NCBI GenBank assembly: GCA_024362935.1
Contig: JANCRA010000009.1
Coordinates: 17,925,572 to 17,989,571 of the forward strand
Source of the DNA: Setophaga petechia
Taxonomy: Eukaryota > Chordata > Aves > Passeriformes > Parulidae
Reading direction: 5' to 3'
Length of the DNA stretch: 64,000 nt
Part shown: piece by piece, positions 34,426 to 49,095 of the stretch
Position numbering within the stretch: the stretch's first letter is position 1
Layout: each line of letters begins with the position of its first letter
Notes under the pieces: model-generated
Told to the model about the DNA's origin: nothing
Databases searched by the model: none
Seen by the model: only the letters and a program-made list of their open reading frames with translations
Position numbers and translations under genes: made by a program

Positions 34426-37400
34426 AACAAATGAAAAGGAAGACCTTAATTAGGCCTCTAAATCTGCACCTAGCATTGAAAAACATTTCCCAAATTATCT
34501 TTATTCAAAGATGTCTCATACCCATTTAACAGTGCTGGCAAGTTTTCACAGTTTTGATCACAATTTTGTGATATCACAATGAATTCCAGCTTATATGAAA
34601 AAGCGTTTTATCTTCCAACTCCATCAGGTGTTGTGAGAGAAGATGAGGGTGTTTGGTACACCACCGTGTAAAGTTCCCCATATAAAATCTGTTAATCTTG
34701 GAAATTATAGCAAAAATCTATTTATCTGTTTGATGCAAGCCCATATTTTTAGACAGATGATAAGGTTGTTCTTAAGAAGCTGTCAGCTTGAGGTTCCTAA
34801 CATCTTCTTTGTGGGTAGATTTATTATAGTCCTTTAATCACAGACAGAGAACATCAAAAGGTTTACAGAAGTTCATGAGTCTCCTTGCCCAAACTGCAAG
34901 GCATCTGAGACTAATTTACAACTTCACACTGAAATAACAAAATGCAAATGTCAACTGCAACTCCTCATACACAGCTAGAAAGAAAATAAAAAACCCAGTA
35001 AAATCGTGCAATTTATTCTGGAACAAATTATCTTGGAATTCCTGGAGAACATATTGAACTATATGTGACTCCATGCACAAGTCCTCCGAAACCCAAATGG
35101 AAGAACATTCATTGGCATTACAGGACTGGTCAGGATGTTATGAACATTATAAACAATGTCATAAACACTGCAATACCATCTCTTTTACACATCAATCTGT
35201 CATAAAAGGGAACATCTCTATGCATCCTGTGGAAGCCAAAGAGAGATGAAGGCCTTCCCTATACCTCAGGATTCAGACTTTGAACTGCAGCCAGCAGCTG
35301 CAAGTAAATACTTTATTAAACACTTTATTAATACTTTATTAAAATACATGTTTCTCAATTAAGACCCACTGGTGGGTGAGGAGAAAAGATTGAAATTAGG
35401 ATGATTAAACTGAGAAAAAGTACTACACTTGCGGCATCATAAAAATTACAGCAGCAGTTAACTTATCTGAAGCTACTAAAAAATTATTAGCATCCCAGAA
35501 AAAAGAATCTAAGGTAGAGGTTGATACTACAGTGTATTTCTTGCAATAATTTCTAGTATTTATTAGTTCCAGTCTGCAAACTACTTGGAAAAAAAATTAC
35601 TATTAATTTCATCTGATTGCTCCCATCTTAACTGAGCATGGATTCTGATAGTTGATTTTACAGTATATTTAAATTTTTGTAGGTAAGATATGAGTAATAA
35701 AATAAGGCTATATATACATCTTTGCCAACAAGAGTTTGTACCCAAAAATCTGTGTGATTATTTTAACAAATAGCTTTTCAGAAAAAAATCAAATACTTCT
35801 TCTAGTCATTCCAAAGGCTATTTTATGGCTCCACTAAGCTGCTATTTAGTCATATTTATCTCTACTCTATCTCATACTTTTTATGTGTATTACCTGTCAG
35901 TAAAAAGATCAAAAATTAGTTTGCAATACTTTTTTTCTTTTTAGGTGAATAAGTAGTTTTGGGTTAAAACTGAATAAGTGTTATGACTATCCAAGCAGTT
36001 TTCTCCTTTGCTGAGGGAACCAAAGAAAGGCTCATATAAAATGAAAAAAAAAATCCACTGAAGAGTTAGTTTGTCTTACAAAAATGAACCAAGCTCTCTC
36101 TACTCTGACTATTTTCTCTTGTTCAGCAGGCTGTTATTTTCTGAAATAACATTCATTTGTAGACAGGAGGGAATTTCTTCTGCTTGCTTTCATCCTGAAA
36201 ATGCTGGCTGCCTAGTCTAAGCCATACAGCCATTTCCTAAGGGAGGCTTTGCTTGAAATCTCAGAATGGTTTGTCATTTAGACAGGCATCTCTCTTTTCT
36301 CAGATGGAAGCCCTGGTCAGCTCAGCAGAGCTGCATGCTTAGCTTTTAGACGCCTTGAATTGCATTTGTGAGGGTGTAAGAAACTCTACTTATACACAGG
36401 AAGCTTAATTCATAAGAGGAGTGAAGGGTCATTAATAAAATGTTAAAATGGAACGGGAACAAATATATTCTGTGGCTGAGATCTTACAAATGCTTCTGAA
36501 GGTGCATAACCTAATCCCTGGGAGCAGTTCTACACATGCCAGGAGAATTTACTCCATGAGCAGAGGTATGAGTGGAAGGGTATGCTGGGGTATTTGAGGT
36601 ACAGGCAGTCAACAGCAGGACATTTTTTAGCATTTGCCTTTTGCATCAGAGAGACCTTGGTATGACAAAATGGTTTAAAAGTATAAAACTTAATTTTATA
36701 GTATCAAGACCAGGCAATCCAAGTTGGAAAAGAAAGGATGAATGCAAATTTGAGTTTTATAGATATTTTCTTTCAGTTAACCAAATGGCAGAGCATGTCA
36801 CCACGTGATTAATAGCTAAATATAATATGCTGCTGCATAAACAACCACTGTAAATATAGCTATCTTCACAGCAGGGGAAGCCTGAGCACATATAACAGCA
36901 GGCTAGCTGACAGCCAGAGAGATTACAGTATTTCATTTTCAGGCACAAGTCTCAGTCAGAGTGGCTGTGGTCAGCAAGAAACTGTTTCTAATATGTTTGG
37001 CTGGACCTTGAGTTAATCTGTTGACTGCTGCCAGATTTACAGGGCAGGCTTTAGTGGTCCATTGATTTTAATAGACTCTTAATCAACATGGGAAATTAAC
37101 TTGTAAGGCCACCAGGAACAGAGAAACAGCAGAGTATAGGCTGCACTGGTTTGATGTAGGCAGCAGGAATTGGAGAGAGGTATCTCAGTTATATGCAAAA
37201 TATTGCTATTTTCTTTCCATATCCTCTGAGCATACAGCAAACGTAAAACCAAAATATCATATAGTTGCCTGCAGTGGCAATGTTCAGCCCCCCTGCCCAC
37301 ATCAGAAATAAAGCTTTCTTAATGGATTTATGTTGGCCAAAAAATTACATGTTAAAAACCAGAGTTTCATACCACTGTCTTAAAAATATAAAAGTAGATC

Positions 37401-37654
37401 ACAGAAGAAAGCAAGTTCAAGCTTGTCTGCTCAGACTGCTCTGTTTTTCATCCACACAGAAGGAATACAGCTGGCCAACTCCTCCAAAGTCAAGCACATA
37501 ATTTACACCAGTCTCCAGGCTTTGTCCTGAGCTAATTCCTTCCTCAGGGGAAATCATACTGCCTATCTGCAACACCCCATCTCCAGGTAAATGTACTTTT
37601 CCCCGAGGCCTCATTAGGTAAGATCCCCAGATGCTTGAGCCCCTTTGGCCTTTG
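34426..37654. other. Unassigned AT-rich non-coding DNA
   Basis: No gene or mobile element recognised. Three copies of ACTTTATTA lie within 35311-35341. Open frames are under 80 codons. Confidence 0.5.
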
Positions 37655-37791
37655 AATAGAATCAGAGAGGCTTTTAGATTGGAAATCACCTCTAAGATCC
37701 CTTAAGTCCAACCTTTACCCCACCACTGCCAAGTTCACCACTAAACTATCTCCCCAAATGCCACATCTACATGTCTTTTAAACACCTCTGA
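37655..37791 (-). mobile_element. CR1 LINE 3' end fragment, antisense
   Basis: About 137 bp of antisense CR1 3' end: 'AAGTCCAACCTTTACCCC' (37705-37722), 'CACTGCCAAGTTCACCACTA' (37724-37743), 'ATGCCACATCTACATGTCTT' (37758-37777) and 'TTAAACACCTC' (37779-37789). This is the same subfamily type as the copies at 12699 and 23590, which carry the complementary end. Confidence 0.9.
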
Positions 37792-40700
37792 AGAGGAATT
37801 AGAAAGCTTGAGCATGTGGACCTAGTGCACTGTATCTGCACAGTAAACTCTGACAAGGAAATAAAGGTAAACCCAGGCACGTGGCTAATTTCAACTCCTC
37901 ATCACGTTCACAACTGTGTCAGTGTAACAGATGCTATTCTTGTAGAAGAAGATCAACTTTGTAGTGCTAGAACATTGTCCAGAGGGGCAATATAGTATAA
38001 TTGCACATGACAAATAGTTGCAGCATTGTAAAAGCCATATGCACTTTGTTTCTTATATGCATATTGGTTTTCATGTTCCAGAAAGATAAATTTAGCCTGG
38101 CACATGTTCAGGTTATAATACACCTAGGAGAAGTGAGGAATGTAGAAATGATCAGACCAGAAACGACTGGAAAAATTTGGCTTGTTTGAAACAGGAAAGC
38201 AAAGACTGAGAAGAGAAACAGTTTAGATTTATATATAACATCAGGGGGTAGTTGTCTACCAAGAAAGAAGCTGCAGGGCAGTTCTAGCAGAAGAATAAAT
38301 GAGTACAGCCATGAATAGATTTCAGAAAAAAAGGGAACTGTTTGCACTAATAAGAATTATGTCCTAGCAACAGTTTTTCAACAGGAACAACGTGAGCAAA
38401 AACCAAAGCTACTTTTAAGATGCAATTCAGTATTTTAAGAAAAGAATTATATAATGTGTTGGGGTGTGACATCAAGGGATGGGGCCTGATAAATCTGAAA
38501 ATTCCTTCCCATCCTGCACTTCCTGTAGCCAGCATGCTGTGATGCTGGTTTGACAGTGCAAAAAGGTTACGGGTGTTTTTCATAATCCTTCTTAGACAGA
38601 GCCAGGTTACATGATGCAAAGAACGGGGACAATGAGTCCTCCAGGAGCAAGATGTCCTTGGGAAAGCTGGAGAAACTGCTAGGTTGTTTTTGTCAGTTAA
38701 AGACAGGTCTCCCAAGTATCTATGTTTTATGAAAGCTGATACATGATGAGATTAAATCCAGTAGTTATAAATTGCAGTGAATAGTGTTCAGCTGGAGATA
38801 GAAGCAAAGGCAGTCATTTTGGGGAGCTGGTGAAGAAAACACAATACGCACTTAGACCAAGGAAGACTTTTTTAGGATACCAATGGACAAAACTAAAAAG
38901 TTGAACATGTGAGGTCATAAAACTTCTCAGTATCCTTAGTGCAGTTTGCAAAACCCCTGGCTTCACAACATTAGAAAGCTTGTGGGAACAAGCTCTACCC
39001 AAGATCCTAGCTCCTGAGGATTGCCATTGTTGGATGGGTAGAAAGAGGAGGCAAAAATGCTCTGTTAAAATTTTTTGGTCCTTCATTTTTTTCAATGGTG
39101 ACTAGGTCTCAAAAACCTGTATAAAGCTTCAAAAGATTTTGAAAACAGGGAAAATGTTCTCAAAACTATGAGGAGTCCTGTTTTCTCTGAAAGGTTTTAC
39201 ACTTTCTTACACAATACTCTTTTTCCTTAGGAATTCCACAGAAGCCTGCAAGTGCAGAGCCAGTGAATGAAAAGAATGAATGAGTAGTCAGGATAAAGTG
39301 CTGAAAATGGATAGTAGCTCCTCAGACAGGCAAACAGACAGAGAGATTTACTCAGGCCAGTGTTTCCCATGACCAGGGTGTGGCAGGCTCCCGAGCCACC
39401 TTCTGTCACCTGGGAGCAGGGTTTGACACAGCACCACTGACAGCAGCTCTGATGAACAGCCCTTGGGGCTTTTACAGCTGAATCGAACTGTGACACTTTT
39501 GAAGCTCTCAGTTTACAAAACAAACTTGTGTAAGTGTTTAATTCATCAAAACCCACAGTGGGTTATGGCAGCTGCTTTACAATCCTAAGGGACCCTGGAG
39601 CAGACCTTTCGGCAGCTCTGCATCCCAGCACTCATGATCCAGCAGTCTGTCTTCTGTGGCATCTAAGTGGAAGTGACAGTCTGTCATGACCTAGAGGACA
39701 GTCAGCCACCCTCCCAGTCACAGAGGAAATGAAGAACATCAGGGCTTCAGAAATGCAAAAGCCCTTGAGATTCAGGGTGTTATTTATAAGACTCCAGTGA
39801 ATGAGAGGCCCAGAGATTTCAGCTGGGAATTGGGGATGAGACAAGAACTCTGCTCCTCCAGGAACAGCAGCTCCTAACCTTAGAAAGGGCCAAGGGCTGG
39901 GCTCAGCACAGGACTGACCACCTTCTAAGCTGTTTCAGACTGGGGTTAGAGTGACCAGCTGGTACAGCCATGGTGAATCCCTACGCTTTCTCAGGCCAGA
40001 AGTAAGGTATTCGGTTGGATCTTGCACTTAATACTTTACCTAATTCTTTCCAGGTGTTCCAGTCCCTTTACACTGTGGGATCAGTCTGAGCTAATGAGGT
40101 AGCCTGGGGGCCATACAAGAGAGTCTCAGGATTATAAAAGTCAATGACAAAGAGGATTTTCACAGAGCCACATGTTCAGCACATATCAGGTTTCAGAGTA
40201 CTCATCTGCAAAGAGCAGAGTATAAACATGTGTTTGTACATATGTAGACTCTGCTGTCTGAAGGATGTGTCCAGAAGCCCTGTGTTTGCTGTCCTGGCTG
40301 TGTTGTGAGGGTCAGGAGGAGTTGAGTGCTTTTTCTGACCACCAAGGGGACAGACAGAATGGACAGACAGATCCTGGTATTGCCATGGCTGTGCTCGTTT
40401 CAGTCCCAATTACACTGGAAACTTCCCACAGCTTCCTAATAAAAACGACTATGTGGGTAAAATAAATATCTTTTATTAGACAGATCAATATCGTTTTTTC
40501 CAAGCCTGAGTAGCTCATTTAATAAAAGGATGTAACCTCTAGCCTCGAGTCTTACAATACTTTCAATGGGCCTTGTAAACATCTAATGTATTATACAAAT
40601 TGAATCTGTGGGGTCTTTAACCTTGGGCAGCCTGGAGTATGGACTTACCCAAGCTATTCTTCCACTCTAGAGTGGTCTTAGAAAATTGAATAAAGCTTCA

Positions 40701-43700
40701 AAAAAGTTTATTTGGTCTTCACAAGGTAGTAAAGTATGTAGAGGATATATATTATATATATATTATATATATATATTATATATATATTATAACAGCATAA
40801 ATAAGGAAAACTGTGACCAGGTATAAAGGATCACAGACACAAATAACAGACAGCATATTGTGTAGAGCATCAGTCAAATTGTGTCTGAGTTGGACGTGAT
40901 GAGTCTATCCCTAATAGGAGAAATAACAGTGGTTCAAATATCACCAGTAACAGCATTCCCTAGAATCATAACATAGTCTTAGGAAGGTTCAATTTTCACT
41001 TTAAATTCAACACAAGATATGTCCTTCAGCAATCCCTGCATTTATCCAGGGTCTATTCCCCACTGATAAGAAACTCAGATAATTTTTTCTGTAAAGTGCA
41101 AGATCTCTTAAGAAACATGAGAGAGACATAGCTGAAGCTCTGATTCTTGTCTGCAATTCCACATGACTTTTATCTCAAAGAACAGCTCTGATCAGGTACT
41201 GTATTCATTTGGGGTCTCTAGATTTTGAGTCCTAGAAGAGACTAGATTTTCCAGTTTGTTTACTAATCTTTGGTATCATTGTTTTTCATGACTGTCACTG
41301 TTCCACAGTAGTTTGATTTCCTTTTGCAGTTTTTGTACATGAGGAAGATAAAATATTTTGTAAATACCAGTAAACTTCAAAGTCATAATTGGCAGAAGGG
41401 AAAGAGCAATGGCTTTTAAATATTTTTTAAAGGTTTGAATTTCAAGTTAATAGCATCACTTCAAACTAATGAGACAAAGTAAGAGGTGGAAAACATGCAA
41501 ATACACTAGGAGAAAGGCTGGCACTATTGACAATTAACTAACGATTATTAATTCCCCTGATACTCATTGTAATAATGATAATTATGATTTACTTATTTTG
41601 TTTCATTGTGGAGGCTGTTAACATTTGATTTCCTGGGCTCTTACTTGCAATTTCCATTAATTACTGCCTACCTTTTCTCTAGTTCTTCTACTGAAACTAA
41701 AAAAAAAATTAAGTCTTTAAATTCTGCTGCAGAACTCTTTTTCAATTGACTTTCAAACTAATTAGAATTGAAGTATTTCTGCTCATCATCCCAAGTCTCA
41801 AAATATGAGTTTTGTTGAAAGAAAATTATTCTTCCTTTTTCTACTTTGACTTGCAGACATGCTTTTCCCCTTTGCTGACTCCAGGAACCGACTTATTTTC
41901 CAGCCCAGATCCTTACCTTTGTACATGGCTCCACTCAGTCTCATCTTCTCTTGAGTCCAGCATCTAAGCTACTGACTTGTTTCCTGGCCCTTTCTGCTGA
42001 GAGTCATCTGCTGCCACTTCACTTCTCTGCTCGATCCCCCAGCTCCTTGCACAAGTGACCTTCCTCATTAAGTCCTCCTAATAAAGTCAATGAAGACCAC
42101 CCAGCTGGAGATCTAGCCCATCATCACGAATTATGGGCAATCTCCATAATGCAGATGTAGGGAGAATAAGCTTGACATTATTCATTTGATACCATAGATA
42201 AAACAATTTTCTTTCTAAAATCTAGCACTGGCTACCTCTTATGAAGCTCATACCCATCCCAACCTACATTTATTCTGGACCATTAATACCATGCATGAAT
42301 TTCCAGATTTTTTCTGTTACCAGAAGAATCCCCTCAGAGTCCTCATATTGCTAATACTGATAGAGCCTGGGAAAACTTCAGTGATCCCTGTTACAGTGAC
42401 TCCAGACTTTCAAAGTCTGTTGAGTCCATTTTAGGGAATTGTTAAACTGTAGTTTAAAATAAAAATCTAAGTCTTACAGAAGCTGAAGGAAATCTATGAT
42501 TAATACTAATATCTCGCTAGATCTTTAATTTTTGCTTCCTCCTCCTCCAGCAAGTGCTGAATTAAGTTGTCTCAGTCTTCTTGCTGTTGCCTGGCTGATG
42601 CAAAGGCTTCACTGCAGCTCGGCTCCCCATGAACCTTGGCAATTACAATGAAGCACCCAGTGCCACCCTGACCACTGGGAGAAAAAGGCAAATTATTCTG
42701 TGAAGCTCCTTTTGGGAAGCTGACTCGACCTGGCTGGTTGCTTCCCACCAGTGCAGCTGTGGCTGGCAAGCCTGTGCACAGAGATGAGGTGGCAGAGCAG
42801 ACAGTGGTTGAGATGCAAACTACTTTGGGGCTGCCAGCTTTGTGAGAAACAAGTCTTCAAGTTTGCAGGTCAGAAGAGAACAGATCTGTGGGCCAAGTAC
42901 CACGTTCCCTTTTGGCCCCACCACTGGACAGTCAAATCAAATCAGCATGGGGGGTGCCAGAGGGCTCTCTAGAGCCAATGTGCTAGCAAAACTCCTTTGC
43001 AGAGCTCCTGTGCATTGATTTTAGTCACTTACTCAGTTTTTCCTTGTTCTTTACTGGCAGATCAGCTGTCCATGTCTTCAGTGTCCTTCCACAGGGAGGC
43101 CCAAGGACTAAAGCTGTGATAATGCAAGCACATAAATATATTTGCATACCACGTGGTGACTTTAGCAGAAAAGAAGTTTTTTCAGGACTTGGGTAGATGA
43201 AAAGAGCAATTATTGATGCAACACTACTGTGGCAGTGTTTGCAGAAGCTTTTGCATCCAACTGTTACTTCACCATTGGAAACAAATCCACAAACCACAAT
43301 TTGTACCTACTTGCAATCAGAGTTCCTTTCATCTGTTTATACCTAAAGCAAAAAATGAAGAATTGAAAAAAAAAGCTTTTTGCCAGTATCATATCTCTGA
43401 GCCTTCAGGTTTCCTTTTTCACCATGTCCCTAAAGTGCTTGGGGATGGAGGAGCATTCTGCAAATACTGGGAAATTCTGAGGGGCATTGCCTTACCCTGC
43501 CTAACAGCAGATACACAGTGAGAGGGAGATATGCAGCAGAGAGAGGCAGGAATATGAAACACATTCCTGGATGTCCAGTTGGCTGCTCTAGCCACTCAAA
43601 CTATGTTCTCAAAATGTAGGTGCAGAGCTGGGCTGTTGGGAAGGGACTCAGGAGCTGGAATAGCTGAGAATAAGGTGGAGCACCACAAAATCATAACGAG

Positions 43701-46700
43701 TATCATGGGAATACAGGGCTAATACAAACAAGGACATTTCCGCCTTCAGTGCCTTCTAGATCTTCCATGACCTAGATCCAGGAAATTTGTATGTGTGGAA
43801 GAAACTCTGATGGTAAATTTTCACCCCCTTAAAAGGGTGATTGAATCAGAGCAAACATCACATTTTTGAGGAAAAGCATCATCTTTCAGCCCACTGAGAC
43901 AACCAAGGTGCTGACTTTGCCTTCAAAGCTCAGGAAAACAACATGTCAGATGCCTATACTCCAGAGCCCCTGGTTCACTACAGGGAAGCACTTGGATGCT
44001 GAGGTGTTGCTGAAGGAGTTGGTGCTGGGAGGCAGCCTGACCTTTTGCAAAATAATGAGGCTGAGAGATGTTCCTGTTAGATATGGGGATGATAACTGCC
44101 CCATGGCATGCCCAGAAGGAACTGAAAGTATAGGTCAGGTGTATCATTGTTAGAGAGGACTCATGGCAAGGAAGAGGTTCTCAGGTTTGTTAGGAGAGAA
44201 ATTACAATTATTCATCAAACATTAAGAACTTTGGGGAACAGGAGAGGAACAGCTATGCTGTGTTATCTGGAGAAAGTCAGAAAAGAAGTGAAAAAAGGGA
44301 GGTGAAATATGTTAATATAAGATAGATGTGCAAAAAGGGCTTTCTCTTGTGGGAATGGGAGTGAAGAATTTGCTAATACCTTCCAGTGCGGTTCCTCTGT
44401 TTTTCTTGTTATTCTCCCTGAAAATCAAAATCTACCAGATGGATATGATTAACCAAATCCCTTGAGAAGAAAGGTTTTAATTTCCTTCCTTAGCTTCTCT
44501 TCACCTTTATGAACCCTAAGGAGGGGATGGGACCAAAACAAATTTACAGAACCATTCATCAACAGCCCAGGAGAAGTCAGATCCCTGTGGAAAGGTTTCA
44601 CTGGAAGAAGGACCAATATATGCTACATGCCAATGGTAGCCCATTGTCTGGACTTCCTGTGTATTAATTCTCCTGCCTGATATTTTATGTTGCAAAAATG
44701 TCAATAGCAGAGTGGCATCCTCATGGTGCAATATGATATCAACGTGCCATAAATAGCAGCAAGACAATGTCTGAAAGCAATTAAGGGCTGCTGTTTATGA
44801 CCCAGTCAGTGCATTTAGGATTATTTGAAATAGTCTAGTTTGGCTCCCACAGATATGAATAAGGGTTTGTCTTTTTAAATTCCCAGGAAAGCTCATCTGA
44901 ATTTACTTCTGAATGGAGTAGAATAACCCCCTGCATGCAAGATTACAGCTGCCTTTGATGATACAATTTAGTTCACTCCCAAAGGAGCAGTGGATCAAAA
45001 ACTCTCATTAAGGACAGGTTGTCTGTTTAAGATTAACACGGATCTTCATTTCATGTTCCTGTGGAGCTGTGGCACACAGGGATGACTGGGCAGCAGGTGT
45101 CATGTCTCATCCCTTGGTTTGTGTTTCTTATAGTCTCTGGGTGAAAGGACAGATCTTGGGCTTGCATGACTTTGCTGGCATACAGTGCTTTTTCTAGGGT
45201 GGCTTGGGTTGCACAAATAGGTTTCGGGGAAACTCAGATTTGTTCTCTGATGGTCACATGTCCAGGGCTTGCTTTGATATGGGCAAGGAAAGGATGTCCC
45301 CCCAACTCAGGCAGCTAGTAGCAGAAATGTGTCCCCTGGTTAGACATTTAGTGCTGAGCAGCTGCCCTGGGGCTGTTCTACCTGTCCTTGTGCACGCTGA
45401 AAAGTCCCAAGCACAGGATGAATGTGGAAGGAGGGAGATCCCTGTGAAATGTGATGATTTCTCACATTTTTGAAGTTATTCTTTGAAACATAAATATAAC
45501 TGTTTAGCTGCCTGTACAGTGGAGGCATTGATCTTTGTTAATTAATTCATACTGTATTAAATTTAGAAGTTATTAATTTATTTATTGTAAGTAGGTGTTT
45601 TATCTGTTGGAAATTATGACAGGCACTGAATTGATCTGACCTTTACTAGTGGGAATATGTTCCTGCAGCTGTTCACACTGGGAGGAGCTCCAGCAATGTC
45701 ACTGATTTTACTCTATAACAACACCCTCTTGCTCTCTTAGACCAAACACCTGCCCCACTAATGTGGAATCGTTCATGGCTCAGCTGCTTCATTAATCACA
45801 GTGATGTTTGGGTATTTTGCATTTCTAATCAAACCCTTACCTGCCATATCAGTACCCAATTGATTGATTATGTTTACAGACCTAGTGAAGGCTTTGCAAG
45901 AATACTGATAAACTTTTCACTTAAAGAGCAAGACTACATCATCTGGATTTGAAGAAAAGATAAAAATCCAGATTCTCATCATTAGGTATGAACAGAACAC
46001 CAACCACCTAATTTCACGAAGTTATCTCTGTGCTGAGTCTCATAATTTCTGTTTGACTTAGGCAAACTTCAGAAAGGCATTTGGACACATGGGGAGATGC
46101 AGAACAAACCATTTTCTTCTGTATTTTGCTTCAATAGTTTATAACCTCCCTAAAATATATTTGCACCTAATTTCTCATGTAAATTTGTCTAGCCTTGCAT
46201 TGAATCATTATTTCTTGTTACGCCATAGTCCATAATTAAAAAGTGAATTAAAGAACACTTCTATTCCCAGTTAATATTCCTTTTGAGGTCACCTTAAACT
46301 TTTCTTTCCTGAGCTAAAGTGATGGTACTCTTTACATCTCTCATGGAATTGTATTTCCTCTAGTCTCCACAAATTTTTAGGGTATTTTTGCACTCTCAGC
46401 ACATTGTTCTTTAATGTAAGTATGCCAGAACATAACATTCATTATCCTGATCCATTCTAGCCAATTTTGTATATAAAGGTAAAAGCCATCTTTTCACCCT
46501 TAATCATTATTTCCCTCTTTACACTGTCAAGAATATTTTTAACCCTTTCTATCACAAAATGCTGAGCAGTTTCTGCACTCTGACTTCCCCAAATGCTTTC
46601 TAGAATTACTTTCCAGAACCTTCAACCCCCATCTGGGTGCCAAAAACAACTCTCCTTTGGCCAAAGCAAATACTGCAGGCTGTACTCAGACACACAAAAC

Positions 46701-48991
46701 ACAAATGCTGCCTACATGCATATTAGGTTTTCCAGGTAAGTAGAAATTTAGCCATATCAGTTCCCAGCCAGCACAGGAATGGACAGATACGAGCATTGCA
46801 ATCACTTTCTTGTTCATATGGACTCTTCTTGATTTCAAAAAAGCCTAAAATCTTGTATGGACTCTACCATCTAGAAACCTGACTTCGTTGCAAGGTCTTC
46901 TCTATTTATGCAGAAAATACACCTGGATACATTCAGACCGGTGTCTGAAGAAGAAAAAGAAGTCACTGATGCATAAAAAAAAAAGCTTTTACATGAAATA
47001 CTCTGCAACTTTCCCCATCCTTGGCATGGAGAGCACCCAAGTCCCTGTGCTACTGGCTAGCCAGTGGGAGGCCACCCTCCAGTCCTTCAGATAAACTTAT
47101 TCTGTGCTTTGGAAAGGAATGAGGGATTTGCTAATCCAATATCTAATGTTTTAGCTGAGGATTTGGCACTAGCTGAGGTCTAGTCCCTGCTCTGAGGGCA
47201 ATACACACATTAGACTGGAAGGGACTTGTTAAAGCGATAAACTGCTTCTTAGTTCAGGAAATTCAGAAATTCAGAAATCCTAACAAGTAAAAGGTTTACC
47301 CCAAACTGATCCCTGGACTGTGCTTAGATTAATTCATGACAACAAAGTTTCTGCTCCGTGCAGTATTCACTCAATTTAAATGAGTGACAATAAAAATGTT
47401 TTGAAATGTAGCTTTATCTAGGGTTGAATTATTTACCATCAATAATTTGCATTAAGTTTTGATGAAGTTTTCATAAGGTCTCATTGATTTTGGCACATAC
47501 ATTTCATTGTCTGTCTACAGGACTATGGCAAGGAAGCATATATGAGCTTATACAGAACAATTTTTCTGGTAATAATTCAGTTACACACTGTATCACTTTT
47601 CTCCACTGTAGCCCTACTTTTCCCAAATGCTTTATCTCCAGCAGCAGCCTCAAAGATTTTTTTGTCTGTGCACTGGGTGTAGTTAATTATGACCTCTAAC
47701 GAGGCTGCTGAATTACACCAATCAAGAAATACATTTACTGGGGCTTTCCACGGATGCAGCTATATTGGTGTACTGAATATATACCCTCAAAAAACCCTAC
47801 AGGCTTCCTAACTGCTCTGTGCTAGTGATTAGACAAGATTAACATTTCATGGGAACTGTGTCAGCACGAATGTGAATGTGGTAAAATTGAGCACAGTGAT
47901 AATACTTTGTGGTGAACAAGTTTTCAATCAATGATTCAAAATTATAGCATGTTATCTTCCCGCAGCTAAAATTGCAGAGGCTGCAGATAAAATGTTGACT
48001 TTATTTTCCATATTTGACTGGAGATTATGTATTTTCCTGTACTGACAGCTCAGAATTCTCATTAAAGATTAGTCCTATTCACATCACTTTCACAGCAAAC
48101 ACTGAGAAAAGTATTTAAAAGTATACTCCAAGTCATTTTTTGTATCTCCAGCCACAGGCAAAGGGCATAGCTTTCCACTTTGCCCATTGCTGCTGTTTTG
48201 GGGTGGTGATAGGGATGAGTAGCGCAGAAGAGCAGTCGTGGTTCTCGGGGGACAACTCACCTGCCTGTGCCTGGTTGTGAAAAGGATGGCAGAATCAGGT
48301 CCCCAGTCTTTCCCTCCATCAACCAGTCATGTCCACACCTCTTCCTGCAAATCCTTGTCTCAAGGCCACCATGTTCCTGAGCTTTCCTGACTTCTTGTGA
48401 TCCTCTCCTCAAGCTACAATGCCCTTTGTGCTGTGAAGCACAGGACACCAGATGGATGAGATTGCCTCATTCACAGGGAAGATGATGTGGGGTAGGTGAT
48501 GAGGCCTCTGCAATTCTGCCCTCTGTCCAGGGCATTCCTACCAGGCAGCAGGGGGAAAACATGGGCCATGGAAAACAGGGGTTCTCAGAATAATTACTTT
48601 TGTCAAAAGACAAAAGAACAAACTTCGCCAAAACCTCACAGCAAGTTTGGCAAAGTTTGTTGAAACCCTGGTGCTGATCAGTGTCTTGCTGCAAACCTTT
48701 ATGGCCTGGTGGGAGTGTCCTCAACTTTTTAAATGATCTGTTAAGTCCTCTCCTACATCACAAAAAAAGGTTCAAAGGTTGCCATTTTGTTGCAAATAGA
48801 CGATCCTTAAAATAAGTTAGTGAGCTTCTGTTAGTGACAGCTACATGCAAAAACACTGGAATCAGATGAACAGAACAGCTAACAACAAGGTCTGTACTCC
48901 CCACAGCACAGCAAACAGAATCAGCCAACAGTGGCAAGAGTTTCCACAGCTGATCTTCCCAACCTTACAGGGTCCTTGAAGACTTATGAGG
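37792..48991. other. Long unassigned non-coding stretch
   Basis: About 11 kb with no recognisable gene, RNA gene or mobile element. It includes the A/T palindrome at 40745-40792 and an AT-rich, TAAT-rich patch at 41530-41600. Open frames (up to 122 codons at 38347-38715, -, and 102 codons at 43213-43521, +) have no signal peptide, domain or known motif. Old, unrecognisable repeats are probably present. Confidence 0.5.
40745..40792. repeat. Pure A/T self-complementary tract
   Basis: Nearly 50 bp made only of A and T, arranged as TATATATT-like units that read almost the same on both strands. It could extrude as a cruciform. Confidence 0.92.
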
Positions 48992-49042
48992 AGGGAGGGA
49001 GGGAGGGAGTGAGTGAGTGAGTGAGTGAGTGAGTGAGTGAGT

Positions 49043-49094
<52 letters not shown>
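48992..49094. repeat. Compound microsatellite: GGGA, then GAGT, then GT
   Basis: Four GGG runs in GGGA units (48993-49008) lead into about ten GAGT units (to about 49046) and then about 23 GT units (to 49094) with one T interruption near 49051. A Val-Cys repeat in an open frame at 49041-49226 is an artefact of the GT run. Confidence 0.96.

Positions 49095-49095
<1 letters not shown>

Noticed and set aside
43213..43521. 102-codon open frame (+)
   Set aside because: No domain, and composition matches translated non-coding DNA.
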